DNA of 64,000 bases from Nitrospira sp. (GTDB taxonomy: Bacteria; Nitrospirota; Nitrospiria; Nitrospirales; Nitrospiraceae). This document shows positions 42,137 through 50,804 of the stretch, one piece after another. Under the pieces are notes generated by a model. That model worked only from the letters and a program-made list of their open reading frames with translations, had not been told where the DNA came from and ran no database searches. A program made the position numbers and the translations under genes. The number at the start of each line of letters is the position of its first letter. Position 1 is the first letter of the stretch. The stretch covers positions 1-64,000 of the forward strand of contig JANDJC010000009.1 of NCBI GenBank assembly GCA_024331045.1. Direction: 5' to 3'.

Positions 42137-42193
42137 GCCAACGCCGTGCAGATCTTCAAAACCAAAGGCGTGACGAGTTTTAAGACGGTGTGA
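42137..42193 (+). repeat. 57-bp direct repeat, left copy (mod 3' end)
   Basis: Identical to 44118-44174. It codes for the last residues of Mod (ANAVQIFKTKGVTSFKTV and stop). It bounds the TcmP/Gp37-68 cassette on the left. Confidence 0.95.
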
Positions 42194-42263
42194 AGGACTT
42201 GGTTTTCAGTATTCAGTTTTCAGTTTGAAGTGGTCAGTGTTTAGAATGAGGCCGACTTAGGCC

Positions 42264-43169
42264 ATGCCTGATGATCGAAGAGACAGGGAGCATCAGTTTG
42301 GCGGGGAATGGACCACCCGGAAGCTAGAGGTGCTGGCCAAGTACTTGAAGAGCTACACGACCGCGTTAAAGAAGACGTCTTTTCAGAAGCTGTACATCGA
42401 TGCGTTTGCCGGCACAGGCTACCGAGAGGCTCGGCGTGAGGAAGAGGAGGACTCGCCACAGAACACCCTTTTCCCCGACATGGCAGAGCCTGAACCGCAG
42501 TCGTTTCTGGATGGCTCTGCTCGTCTGGCACTCAAGATTGAGCCGCAATTCGATCGATACATTTTTATCGAACGTCGCCCTGAGCGCTGTGTCCAGCTTG
42601 AAAGCCTGAAGGCTGAGTTTCCAGGACTTGCCGACAAGATCGACATCCGCCAAGGAGATGCGAACGCCAAGATCCAGGAACTATGCGCAACAGATTGGCG
42701 ATTCAAACGCGCGGTGCTGTTTCTTGACCCCTATGGCATGCAGGTCGAGTGGAGGATGATCGAAGCCATAGCCAAGACGAAGGCTATCGATCTGTGGTTG
42801 CTCTTCCCGCTCGGGATCGGAGTTAATCGTCTGCTGACCAAGTCGGGTGATATTCCAAAATCGTGGCGTCGCCGCCTCGATCTGCTTCTTGGCACTAGAG
42901 ATTGGTACGATGATTTCTATAGGGTCGAGACTATGCCAACACTGTTCGGGGACGACAATGAGCGTGTAGTCAAGGCTACAATGGAAACCATAGGACGGTA
43001 TTTCAACAACCGACTCAAAGGGATCTTTGCCGGTGTTGCAGAAGAGCCGGGCGTGTTGCGTAACTCGGCAAACAATCCGCTCTACCTTCTTTGCTTTGCC
43101 GTCGGTAATGAACCCGGGAAGAAGATAGCCTTGAAGATCGCACAGCATTTACTCAAGGAGGTGCGCTGA
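42264..43169 (+). CDS. tcmP: Three-Cys-motif partner protein TcmP
   Basis: 301 residues. It matches the TcmP family (TIGR04474): [25 protein letters not shown], then [11 protein letters not shown], a SAM-methyltransferase-like glycine motif, [26 protein letters not shown] and [15 protein letters not shown], which resembles a motif IV. Family members always accompany a three-Cys-motif protein, here the next gene, whose ATG overlaps the TGA of this one (TGATG). Biochemistry unknown; a methylation-like role is inferred from the fold. Preceded by a run of TTCAGT repeats in 42210-42240. Found inside the broken R-M locus. Confidence 0.9.
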   Translation: MPDDRRDREHQFGGEWTTRKLEVLAKYLKSYTTALKKTSFQKLYIDAFAGTGYREARREEEEDSPQNTLFPDMAEPEPQSFLDGSARLALKIEPQFDRYIFIERRPERCVQLESLKAEFPGLADKIDIRQGDANAKIQELCATDWRFKRAVLFLDPYGMQVEWRMIEAIAKTKAIDLWLLFPLGIGVNRLLTKSGDIPKSWRRRLDLLLGTRDWYDDFYRVETMPTLFGDDNERVVKATMETIGRYFNNRLKGIFAGVAEEPGVLRNSANNPLYLLCFAVGNEPGKKIALKIAQHLLKEVR

Positions 43170-43912
43170 TGGCACAGGGATCTGGCATAGAATGGACCGA
43201 GTCCACATGGAATCCGGTGACGGGCTGTACGAAGATCAGCCCCGGATGCAAATACTGCTATGCCGAGCGTATGGCTGAGCGTCTCCAGGCCATGGGGCAA
43301 CCCAATTATGTGAATGGGTTCCACCTGACGCTCCAGCCTCACATGCTTGAGCTTCCACTGAAGTGGAAAAAGTCTCAAACGATCTTCGTGAATTCCATGA
43401 GCGATCTCTTCCACGAACAGGTCCCCCTCGACTACATTCAGACCGTGTTCGACGTGATGGGCCGCGCGCACTGGCATCGCTTCCAGGTGCTCACCAAGCG
43501 CGCCGAGCGACTGGCCGCAGTGAGCCCATCGCTTGAATGGACGCCCAATATCTGGATGGGCGTCAGTATCGAGCGCGATGAATACAGACATCGGATCGAT
43601 CATCTTCGGCGGACCGGAGCGGCAATTAAATTTCTCTCGCTGGAGCCGTTGCTCGGCCCCCTGACAGACCTCGATCTGACCGGCATTGACTGGGTCATTG
43701 TCGGAGGCGAGTCCGGCCCTCATGCCCGGCCCATGGATCCGGCGTGGGTCCTTGATATCCGGGACCAATGCCGCCGCGCCGACGTGCCGTTCTTTTTCAA
43801 GCAATGGGGCGGCCCGAACAAGAAACGGGCGGGGCGGCTATTGGAAAATAAAGTATGGAGTGAGATGCCACGTCTGTCTGCGACAAGGAAAGCACTGTCT
43901 GTGCTCGCATGA
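43169..43912 (+). CDS. Three-Cys-motif protein, phage Gp37/Gp68 family (DUF5131)
   Basis: 247 residues. The N-terminus [32 protein letters not shown] contains the three-Cys motif C-x6-C-x2-C, a radical-SAM-like variant. The middle has [28 protein letters not shown] and the end [19 protein letters not shown], diagnostic for phage Gp37/Gp68 (DUF5131). It is co-translated with TcmP. Genes of this family are common in phages and mobile islands; the reaction is unknown, possibly Fe-S/SAM chemistry on nucleic acid. The cassette ends with 205 nt of unassigned sequence before the repeated mod end. Confidence 0.9.
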   Translation: MAQGSGIEWTESTWNPVTGCTKISPGCKYCYAERMAERLQAMGQPNYVNGFHLTLQPHMLELPLKWKKSQTIFVNSMSDLFHEQVPLDYIQTVFDVMGRAHWHRFQVLTKRAERLAAVSPSLEWTPNIWMGVSIERDEYRHRIDHLRRTGAAIKFLSLEPLLGPLTDLDLTGIDWVIVGGESGPHARPMDPAWVLDIRDQCRRADVPFFFKQWGGPNKKRAGRLLENKVWSEMPRLSATRKALSVLA

Positions 43913-44117
43913 GAAAGCCAGAGGGCTATCCAGCTTGTACGACAACAGCCGTCCAGTGGCCCTTTGCTTGGGGGAGGGCTCGATGTCGCGCCGGAGCATC
44001 TCGATTTCTTGGCGTTTCGTCATGATCCATCGCTCTACGAGCAATTTGAGCAGCGGGGTATCTTTCGCAACCCCTCCGCTCGTGGGGCTCGGACCGAGTT
44101 TCATCGGCCATTCTCAA

Positions 44118-44174
44118 GCCAACGCCGTGCAGATCTTCAAAACCAAAGGCGTGACGAGTTTTAAGACGGTGTGA
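44118..44174 (+). repeat. 57-bp direct repeat, right copy
   Basis: Exact copy of 42137-42193, here without the rest of mod, and followed after 10 nt by the DUF4160 ATG. It marks the right edge of the inserted cassette or of a tandem duplication. Confidence 0.95.
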
Positions 44175-44184
44175 GGGGAGTGAC

Positions 44185-44445
44185 ATGCCGGAAATCTGTC
44201 GCTTTCTTGGTATCATTATTACGATGTACTTCAACGAGCACAATCCGCCGCATTTCCATCCTCGTTATGGGAATCACAAGGCGGAAATCGCCATTGAAAC
44301 GCTCTCAATCATTGCCGGAAGCTTGCCGCCCAGGGTGTTGGGCTTGGTTATGGAATGGGCGGCCTTGCGCCGTCGGGAACTGATGGAAGATTGGGAATTG
44401 GCCCGTCGGCAAGTCGAACTGAAACGCATCGCACCACTGGAGTAA
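44185..44445 (+). CDS. DUF4160 protein
   Basis: 86 residues, ATG with GGGAGTGAC upstream. DUF4160 pattern: MPEICRFLGIIITMYFNEHNPPHFHPRYG with a conserved HNPPHFH, then AEIAIETLSIIAGSLPP and a charged helix LVMEWAALRRRELMEDWELARR. Function unknown. The domain is typically paired with DUF2442, as here (5 nt apart), and has been suspected to form toxin-antitoxin-like or regulatory pairs. It separates mod from res. Confidence 0.9.
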   Translation: MPEICRFLGIIITMYFNEHNPPHFHPRYGNHKAEIAIETLSIIAGSLPPRVLGLVMEWAALRRRELMEDWELARRQVELKRIAPLE

Positions 44446-44450
44446 CCGCT

Positions 44451-44735
44451 ATGTTTCTTATCGACGTCGTAGAAGTTGTACCGATGGATGGACATCGGCT
44501 TGAACTGACCTTTATGGACGGACTGAAGGCCGTCGTTGATATAGGCCAGATCATCAAGCGATTCGACGGGGTATTCGCTCCTCTCAAGGACCCCGACTAT
44601 TTCCGCCTGGTCCGCGTCGATCCGGAGATCGGGACAATCGTGTGGCCCAACGGCGCCGACCTGTGCCCGGATGTGCTCTATTCCTATGCATCCGGAAAAC
44701 CGATCATCGTGAATGGCGAGCGGGTCCTGAATTAA
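44451..44735 (+). CDS. DUF2442 protein
   Basis: 94 residues from MFLIDVVEVVPMDGHRLEL; the track start lies inside DUF4160. Typical DUF2442 features: a beta-hairpin with LELTFMDGLKAVVDIGQ, FAPLKDPDYFRLVRVDPEIGTIVWPNGADLCPDVLY. Small cytoplasmic protein of unknown function, partner of the DUF4160 gene. Its TAA abuts the GTG of res, so the pair and res are co-transcribed. Confidence 0.9.
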   Translation: MFLIDVVEVVPMDGHRLELTFMDGLKAVVDIGQIIKRFDGVFAPLKDPDYFRLVRVDPEIGTIVWPNGADLCPDVLYSYASGKPIIVNGERVLN

Positions 44736-47714
44736 GTGAAACTCCAATTCGACGCGAACCAGCCATTCCAACTCGACGCGGTCGCGGCCGTCACCGACCT
44801 CTTCGACGGCCAACCACGGGGGGCGCCGGAATATGCCGTCATCAACCTTGGCGCGATGGGTGGCCTCTTCGCCGGGCAAGAACGCACGGAGCTGGGCGCG
44901 GGCAATCGCCTGCTCCTAGCGGAGGACAAGCTGCCTCGGAACCTGCGTGCCATCCAGACACGCAACGACATCGAAGTGGCCGATCCCGCCGCCGCGCCCG
45001 AGGCATGGGAGCTGTTCGACGGCCCGGCCAACCAGTCACGACGCTGCCCGCACTTCTCGGTCGAGATGGAGACCGGCACGGGGAAGACCTATGTCTACCT
45101 GCGTACCATCTTCGAGTTGTCGCGGCGCTACGGTTTTCAGAAGTTCATCATCGTCGTGCCGAGCGTGGCCATCCGCGAGGGCGTGCTCAAGAACATCGAG
45201 ATCACCGCCGAGCACTTCCGCGCGCTCTACAACCATCTGCCCTTTGAGCACTTCGTCTACGACGCGAAGAAGGTCAACCGGCTGCGTCAGTTCGCGACCA
45301 GCAACATCCTGCAGATTCTCGTCATCAATATCGACGCCTTCCGCAAGAACTTCACCGGCACGGAAGAAGAGCAGAAGAGCAACGTCATCTACAAGGAGAG
45401 CGACAAGCTCTCCGGCCGCCAGCCGATCGAGTTCGTGCAGGCAGCGCGGCCCATCGTCATCATCGACGAGCCGCAGAGCGTGGACTCGACCGACAAAGCG
45501 CAGGAGGCGATCAAGGCGCTCAACCCGCTCTGCACGCTGCGCTATTCGGCTACGCACCGCAATCCGTACAACTTGGTCTACCGCCTCGATCCGGTTCGCG
45601 CCTTTGAGCTGAAACTGGTCAAGCAGATCGTGGTCGCGAGCGCGGCAGTCGAGGGCGCGGCGAATGACGCCTTCGTGTGCGTCGAACAGATCGACTATAA
45701 GAACGGCATCAAGGCGAAGCTTCGCATCCATGTGCAGACACCCGAAGGACCCAAGGAGAAGGCCGTCACGGTCAAGCAGGGGGCCGATCTCTTCACAGTC
45801 TCCAATGAGCGTGTGACCTACCGTGACGGCTTTCAGGTGATCGAGATCAACGCCGAACCGGAGCATGAGCATGTGCGCTTTTCGAACGGTCGCACGTTGC
45901 GACTTGGCGAGCAGATCGGCGGCCTGCGCGAGGATGTCTGGCGGGCACAAATCAAACACACGGTCAAGAAGCATCTAGAGAAGGAACTTCAGGTGCGTGG
46001 GCGCGGTCTCAAAGTCTTGTCGTTGTTCTTCATCGACCGTGTGGCCAACTACCGTCACTATGATGAAGAAGGCAAGCCGGTGAAGGGAAAGTTCGCCGTG
46101 GCGTTCGAGGCGGCGCTGTCAGAGTTCGCCAAGGATGAACGCTACCAAGAGTTGGAATGGCTGAAGGAACCGGTTGACCGCTTGCACAACGGCTATTTTG
46201 CCCAGGACAAAAAGGGAGTGCTCAAGGATACGCGAGGCGATACCCAGGCCGACGACGAAGTGTACAACCTGATTATGAAGGACAAGGAGCGGTTGCTCTC
46301 ACTGGACGAGCCGCTCCGGTTCATCTTCAGCCACTCCGCCCTGCGAGAGGGCTGGGACAACCCGAACGTCTTCCAAATCTGCACGCTCAATGAGACCCGG
46401 AGTGTGGTGAAGAAGCGTCAGGAGATCGGCCGCGGTCTTCGTCTGCCGGTGGATCAGACCGGTCGGCGTGTCTTCGACGAGTCGGTCAACAAGCTCTACG
46501 TGATGGCCAACGAGAGCTACGAGGACTTCGCCCGCGCGCTGCAGACCGAGTATGAGGAAGACTGCGGTGTGACCTTCGGCAAGGTTCCCTTCACGGCGTT
46601 CGTGAGGCTGACTCGAGTCGTGGACGGCGTGGAGCGACCGATCGGACGGGATGCGGCGGAGGCCGTCCGCGCGGCGTTGGTCGAACAGAAGATGCTCGAT
46701 GCTGACGGTCGCATTCAGCCCGCGTTTGACCCCAAACGGAAGGACTTCGCGCTGGATTTGCCCGAGGCGCACCGTGACCTGACGCCGACCGTCATTGATC
46801 TCTTGTCTGCGTATCAGATCGAGCGGCACATCCGCCGAGAGCGGGATGAAGGGACGAACCGACTCAAGAAGGAGGTCGTACTCAGCCAGGAATTTGAGTC
46901 GCTCTGGAATCGGATCAAGCCCAAGACCACCTATCGAGTCGAATTCGAGACGGATGAACTGGTAAGGCGCGCGGTGGAGGCCATCAAGCGCATGGAGAAG
47001 ATCGAAGCGCCGAAGATCCACGTCGCCGCAGGCCACGTCCAGGTGGCAAAGGGCGGGGTGATCACGACGGCCGTGAGCGTCGCCGAGGAGCAGCCTGTCT
47101 ATGGCGTGCGCGCGCTGCCAGACATCCTCGCCTACCTGCAGAACGAGACCGAGCTGACCCGCTCCACGCTCGTCCGCATCCTCAAGGAGTCCGGTCGTCT
47201 CGCGGACGTATTCCAGAACCCACAGCGGTTCCTCGACCAGGTGGCGGCGATCCTCAAACATGAGCTGCATCGGCTCCTCGTGGACGGCATCAAGTACGAG
47301 CGACTGCCCGGCACCGGTCCGGAGGCCGAGTGGGAGATGGTCCTCTTCAAAAGCGAGGAATTCGTTAACTACTTGAACGCTCTCCAGGTGAACAAGTCGG
47401 TCTACGAATACGTCGTCTACGACTCAGAGGTGGAGCGCGAGTTCGCAAAGAAGCTCGATGAGCGCGAGGACATTAAGCTCTTCGTCAAGCTTCCCGCCTG
47501 GTTCAAAGTGGATACCCCGGTGGGGGAGTACAACCCGGACTGGGCGATTGTGAAACGCGAGGACGAAACGGTCTATCTGGTCAAGGAAACCAAAGGGACG
47601 AGGGATTTCTTAAAGCTCCGCACGATCGAAGCTGACAAAGTCCGTTGTGGTCAAAAGCACTTTGAGACCCTGGGCGTGCCATTTGCCGTTGCGGTGACGG
47701 CTGACGAGGTGTAA
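44736..47714 (+). CDS. res: Type III restriction endonuclease subunit Res
   Basis: 992 residues, full length for Res. It starts with GTG directly after DUF2442. The SF2 helicase core has Walker A METGTGKTYV (about 111-119), DEPQ box (IVIIDEPQSVDS), RYSATHRNPY and the arginine motif QEIGRGLRLPV. The C-terminal nuclease shows a PD-(D/E)XK pattern in NPDWAIVKREDETVYLVKETKG. Res translocates and cleaves DNA only with Mod, which gives sequence recognition. The only mod here is headless, so this is an orphan nuclease unless complemented. Confidence 0.95.
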   Translation: MKLQFDANQPFQLDAVAAVTDLFDGQPRGAPEYAVINLGAMGGLFAGQERTELGAGNRLLLAEDKLPRNLRAIQTRNDIEVADPAAAPEAWELFDGPANQSRRCPHFSVEMETGTGKTYVYLRTIFELSRRYGFQKFIIVVPSVAIREGVLKNIEITAEHFRALYNHLPFEHFVYDAKKVNRLRQFATSNILQILVINIDAFRKNFTGTEEEQKSNVIYKESDKLSGRQPIEFVQAARPIVIIDEPQSVDSTDKAQEAIKALNPLCTLRYSATHRNPYNLVYRLDPVRAFELKLVKQIVVASAAVEGAANDAFVCVEQIDYKNGIKAKLRIHVQTPEGPKEKAVTVKQGADLFTVSNERVTYRDGFQVIEINAEPEHEHVRFSNGRTLRLGEQIGGLREDVWRAQIKHTVKKHLEKELQVRGRGLKVLSLFFIDRVANYRHYDEEGKPVKGKFAVAFEAALSEFAKDERYQELEWLKEPVDRLHNGYFAQDKKGVLKDTRGDTQADDEVYNLIMKDKERLLSLDEPLRFIFSHSALREGWDNPNVFQICTLNETRSVVKKRQEIGRGLRLPVDQTGRRVFDESVNKLYVMANESYEDFARALQTEYEEDCGVTFGKVPFTAFVRLTRVVDGVERPIGRDAAEAVRAALVEQKMLDADGRIQPAFDPKRKDFALDLPEAHRDLTPTVIDLLSAYQIERHIRRERDEGTNRLKKEVVLSQEFESLWNRIKPKTTYRVEFETDELVRRAVEAIKRMEKIEAPKIHVAAGHVQVAKGGVITTAVSVAEEQPVYGVRALPDILAYLQNETELTRSTLVRILKESGRLADVFQNPQRFLDQVAAILKHELHRLLVDGIKYERLPGTGPEAEWEMVLFKSEEFVNYLNALQVNKSVYEYVVYDSEVEREFAKKLDEREDIKLFVKLPAWFKVDTPVGEYNPDWAIVKREDETVYLVKETKGTRDFLKLRTIEADKVRCGQKHFETLGVPFAVAVTADEV

Positions 47715-47753
47715 AAGAGGTCTGGTTGGCAACCGAGCGGCGCCGGTTGCCGA

Positions 47754-48224
47754 TCAGTGTTTGTGCGAGGAGGCCGCGTTGGTTGGACGCATGTCTCCAC
47801 CCTGGGCGCCGGACGGGGCGAACGATGCGGCATGGGCTTCCTGCCCTGGCAGTTTGATGAAGACCATGATCTTGGTATCGTGATTGATCGTAAAGGTCCC
47901 CGTTCCCTTTAACAGGTTGTCTCCGGCCGGTTGCAGATCCACTTCGACTCGCGAAGTTTTCTCGTATCCACGCTGAATCGTGGCCTTGGCCTTTCCCCCT
48001 TCGGTAGAGACGGCCTTGTCATCATGGTCCGCGACATACAGCATGAGTTCTCCGTCCGTGGCGATCAGTTCGAGGTGGTAGGGTCCTGCCTCCTGGGCCT
48101 GCCCGCCGTGATAGGCCTTCACGGGCTCGATATGTTTCTTCTTTTCTTGTCTATGTGCGTCCGCCGACGTCGAACACATCGTGACGGCGAAGAGGATAAG
48201 GAGGCCGGGCAGATATCTCTTCAT
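47754..48224 (-). CDS. Periplasmic His-rich protein, copy A
   Basis: 156 residues with signal peptide MKRYLPGLLILFAVTMCSTSADA. The mature part has HGGQAQEAGPYHLELIATDGELMLYVADHDDKA, EGGKAKATI, LLKGTGTFTI and KIMVFIKLPGQEAHAASF, ending SSHKH. The next gene on this strand encodes a paralogue with the same order of motifs. The His/Asp-rich pattern suggests binding of copper, zinc or a related cation. Not recognised as a named family. Pair spacing is 23 nt. Confidence 0.85.
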   Translation of the reverse strand: MKRYLPGLLILFAVTMCSTSADAHRQEKKKHIEPVKAYHGGQAQEAGPYHLELIATDGELMLYVADHDDKAVSTEGGKAKATIQRGYEKTSRVEVDLQPAGDNLLKGTGTFTINHDTKIMVFIKLPGQEAHAASFAPSGAQGGDMRPTNAASSHKH

Positions 48225-48247
48225 GGCTGCTTCTCCATCGCGGAGCC

Positions 48248-48733
48248 CTAGTGTTTGGGCGGGTGGTGATGGTGATGATGCTCGTCGCTTCCTGAGGCGG
48301 AGCCTCCCTTCGATTGTCCTGTAAAGGCAGTCTTGGGTTTCAGCGGCATGAAGCGGGCCGCGTAGCCGTCTTGATTGGGGAGTTTGAGGAAAACGATCAC
48401 AACCGTGTCAGGTGTCAGGGTGAAGGAGCCGGATCCCTTGAGGACATTACTGCCGATCGGGTGCAAATGCACCTGTGTTCTGGATGACCCCGTCTCGATG
48501 GTGGCCTTGGCCAATCCCCCTTCGACGCTGATCCGATTGTCCGCATGGTCCGTCACGTAAACGGTCAAGTCACCTTCTTTGGCAACCAGTTCGAGATGAT
48601 AGGGACCAGTCATCCGCAACTGCCCTCCGTGCGGAGCATCGACGAATTCAAAATATTCGTCCGTGTGCGCCCATCCCGGCGTTGTGACAACCAACACCAT
48701 CAGTGCCACCAGGCCGGTGATCGTTTGTTTCAT
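48248..48733 (-). CDS. Periplasmic His-rich protein, copy B
   Basis: 161 residues, signal peptide MKQTITGLVALMVLVVTTPGWA. It shares with copy A HGGQLRMTGPYHLELVAKEGDLTVYVTDHADN, EGGLAKATIETG, VLKGSGSFTLTPDTVVIVFLKLPNQDGYAARF. The C-terminus is a natural histidine tail (DEHHHHHHPPKH), a likely metal-chelating end. First of the pair in transcription order. A role in metal handling is inferred from composition only. Confidence 0.87.
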   Translation of the reverse strand: MKQTITGLVALMVLVVTTPGWAHTDEYFEFVDAPHGGQLRMTGPYHLELVAKEGDLTVYVTDHADNRISVEGGLAKATIETGSSRTQVHLHPIGSNVLKGSGSFTLTPDTVVIVFLKLPNQDGYAARFMPLKPKTAFTGQSKGGSASGSDEHHHHHHPPKH

Positions 48734-48888
48734 CTAAGGATCTCCTCCATTCTCATCAGCTCCTCCAAATCATCATCATAAGCGCATGACCTACAGCCAC
48801 GGTTCTTCCTCGCCTCGGATTGCTTGCGATTTCGTTATCTTATCCGAAGTGAGGGGATTATCAAAGACCTCGTGACGGAATGGAGAGG

Positions 48889-49218
48889 TTACTTGAGGAA
48901 GAGGGTTTTGATGAGCTGAGCTAGCTCGGTTCGTTCGACGATGCCTTCTCGAGTCAAGAGCAACTTCCCGTGGGCAAAAAAATGAGTGGTGGGATAAGTT
49001 TCAAACGAATGAGTGCGTTTGATCTCACGACAACGCCCAGGAATGTGCATCTTAGCCTTGCCGACCTTGATGGAGGGAAATGTGGCGGCAATGTCTTCTA
49101 GGATAGGGTCATAGGCTTGGCAGGGCTCACAGGTGGCCAACCCATAGGCCACGACAGCCCCCGCACTGTCGGTAAATTCCTTGTAATTGTCGTCGCTGAC
49201 GTCGAGGACGGCGCTCAT
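48889..49218 (-). CDS. Thioredoxin-like protein (CEPC active site)
   Basis: 109 residues from MSAVLDVSDDNYKEF; the track start three codons upstream is a TTG. Thioredoxin fold with active site CEPC in YGLATCEPCQAYDPILEDIAA and cis-Pro in YPTTHFFAHGKLL. Pro follows Glu as in some divergent thioredoxins; the canonical WCGPC Trp is replaced by Thr. No signal peptide. It may serve the downstream-encoded peroxiredoxin region (separate strand-mates at 116 nt). Confidence 0.85.
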   Translation of the reverse strand: MSAVLDVSDDNYKEFTDSAGAVVAYGLATCEPCQAYDPILEDIAATFPSIKVGKAKMHIPGRCREIKRTHSFETYPTTHFFAHGKLLLTREGIVERTELAQLIKTLFLK

Positions 49219-49334
49219 GGAACGCAACGGGAGAATAGCATGGTTTCTTGCCCGTATAAAGGAGCTGCGGCTTTGATTCGCGAGCAGGGACGTTCAGAGT
49301 CACCCCTGAGCGCCCCTGCGCAAAACCCTCTGGG

Positions 49335-49805
49335 TTAATTCAACTTGGCAAGGGCGTCAAGGATTTCCTTGTCATCCCGTGCGGTCTTGATTTCCTGTAC
49401 CTTCACATAGGCCACTTTGCCGTTTTTATCGACGATCACGGTCGCGCGCTTGGAACAATTCAGCGGCTCGAAGTACAGGCCGTAGGACTTGCAGACTGTC
49501 CGATGCATGTCAGCCAACAGCCGGTGCCGAAGCCCCAGTGAGTCAGCCCAGGCCTTGTGGGAGAAGAAACTGTCGCAGCTGATTCCAAACACCTCGGCGT
49601 TGGCCGATTCAAACTTGGGAAAATCGTCGGACAGACATTTGTTTTCTCCGTGGCAGACCGGGCTCCAATCCAGCGGATAGAAGCATAGGACCACGTTTTT
49701 CTTGCCCCGATAGTCACTCAGTTTGACGTCCTTTTGGTCTTGGTCTTTCAGCGTAAAATCCGGCGCCGTGTCGCCGACCTTAATTTCTGGTGCCACATCG
49801 CTCAT
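49335..49805 (-). CDS. Peroxiredoxin (AhpC/TSA family)
   Basis: 156 residues from [12 protein letters not shown] with AAGGAGG upstream; the track start is 13 codons earlier. Prx signature: [44 protein letters not shown], with the peroxidatic Cys in SPVC and a further Cys four residues later that might resolve it. Later Cys residues in GISCD and NCSKRAT may also take part. Detoxifies H2O2 or alkyl peroxides using thioredoxin. Near a thioredoxin-like gene on the same strand. Confidence 0.93.
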   Translation of the reverse strand: MSDVAPEIKVGDTAPDFTLKDQDQKDVKLSDYRGKKNVVLCFYPLDWSPVCHGENKCLSDDFPKFESANAEVFGISCDSFFSHKAWADSLGLRHRLLADMHRTVCKSYGLYFEPLNCSKRATVIVDKNGKVAYVKVQEIKTARDDKEILDALAKLN

Positions 49806-49982
49806 CTCCGGCCCTCCTTTTGTGAGCATTATTGTTGTGAGCATCGATGCCTACTGGAAAAGGCGCTCCCCGGCTGACCTTGTACCTTGCGCTTGAAAGG
49901 GTTGTCAACGGGCCGGAAGGCCTAGAACCAAAAGCAATGAAGACGGATCGCCGAATCTTCTGATGTGGCCATACTTTACGTG

Positions 49983-50735
49983 TTAGGCGAATTGCAACTC
50001 TCGAAAGCCGAGCATGCGCCCAACCGGAGCCACGGTCCGGTAATTGACGATCCGAACGGTCCGACCCAGAGTGGGGAGCACCAGATGGGTGCCAATTTTG
50101 GGGGAGTGTCCAAGGCGCAAAAGCTCCCGCGCCGATTCCATGATCAACTCTTTGGCTGTTTGTTCGGGGAGCCCCTTGTGATGCCACGTTTCGAGTTCGT
50201 CCAAGCCGAATTTGCTCAGTCCCAGTGAATAGGACCATACGTGATCCGGTCTCGACGTGTCGTCATGCGTCAGCGTCAGGTGGTCGTCCAGAATGAATTC
50301 GGTGAGGAGGCGGTCCGTCCAGTCTGACGGATTGTGATAGGTCTGAGTGGTGACGTCGTAGGCAGTGCCCTGGGTGAGCAGGGTGAGCCCTCGCGCCAAG
50401 CGCGCGGCAAAGAGCACCATGTCTAGTGCCTCTCGCGGGGTTGTAGCTGAAGGGGCAATGGCCCCCAGAAGTTCGTGTTCCCAGGCCAATTGCTTCATGA
50501 TGTCATTCGCGTGACTAGCCGGCAGCGGCATGACAATGTAGGCTGACCAGGGGCCATGGGTAGCCTGCCAGGATTCCGGCGCGTCGGCTTCGGAACGGAT
50601 GGTCAATGGACCTCCATATGTCTGGTTATACCAGGTGGTGATCTCCTCTGGAGAGGGGGCAGTTCCGCAGTAGCCGATGAAGTAGAGGGGGGGACGTTTG
50701 GCGGACGGTTTGGGTGTCTTCTTGCGGATTCTCAT
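49983..50735 (-). CDS. Uncharacterised protein
   Basis: 250 residues with a basic N-terminus (MRIRKKTPKPSAKRPP) and no signal or membrane segment. Mixed alpha/beta with several Trp and Tyr (WYNQTYGGPLTIRSE, HGPWSAYIVMPLPASHANDIMKQL, LARGLTLLTQGTAYDVTTQTYHNPSDW). No family recognised; a faint resemblance to DUF4261-like proteins is not secure. It lies 69 nt after typA in the same direction and may be its operon partner. Confidence 0.75.
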   Translation of the reverse strand: MRIRKKTPKPSAKRPPLYFIGYCGTAPSPEEITTWYNQTYGGPLTIRSEADAPESWQATHGPWSAYIVMPLPASHANDIMKQLAWEHELLGAIAPSATTPREALDMVLFAARLARGLTLLTQGTAYDVTTQTYHNPSDWTDRLLTEFILDDHLTLTHDDTSRPDHVWSYSLGLSKFGLDELETWHHKGLPEQTAKELIMESARELLRLGHSPKIGTHLVLPTLGRTVRIVNYRTVAPVGRMLGFRELQFA

Positions 50736-50804
50736 CGGTGGTTCCCGTTTTGGTTGCTGTTCCTGACCGCGGGACGGCTTACGCGACGAATGATAAATGA
50801 CATC

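Larger units (their letters stand above)
41222..42193 (+). pseudogene. N-terminally truncated type III DNA methyltransferase (mod)
   Basis: 323 residues follow the TAA at 41219. It begins inside the family sequence at TSKERFWELDKDGPISWGKDG and keeps VPQTLWSYSEVGHTQDAKK, the SAM motif LDFFAGSGSTGHAV and the C-terminal part to QIFKTKGVTSFKTV. The DPPY catalytic motif and most of the target-recognition region, expected upstream, are gone. It cannot methylate DNA unless supplied in trans. A palindromic element is inserted in frame at LTLPLTPALSQEERGK. Its 3' end is duplicated at 44118. Confidence 0.88.

Noticed and set aside
43838-44104. 88-residue minus-strand ORF after the Gp37/Gp68 gene
   Set aside because: Partly antisense to that gene, no recognisable domain; the 205-nt spacer might hold something, but this reading is not convincing.
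45036-45974. 312-residue minus-strand ORF inside res
   Set aside because: Antisense of res; Leu/Asp-rich shadow without recognisable domain.
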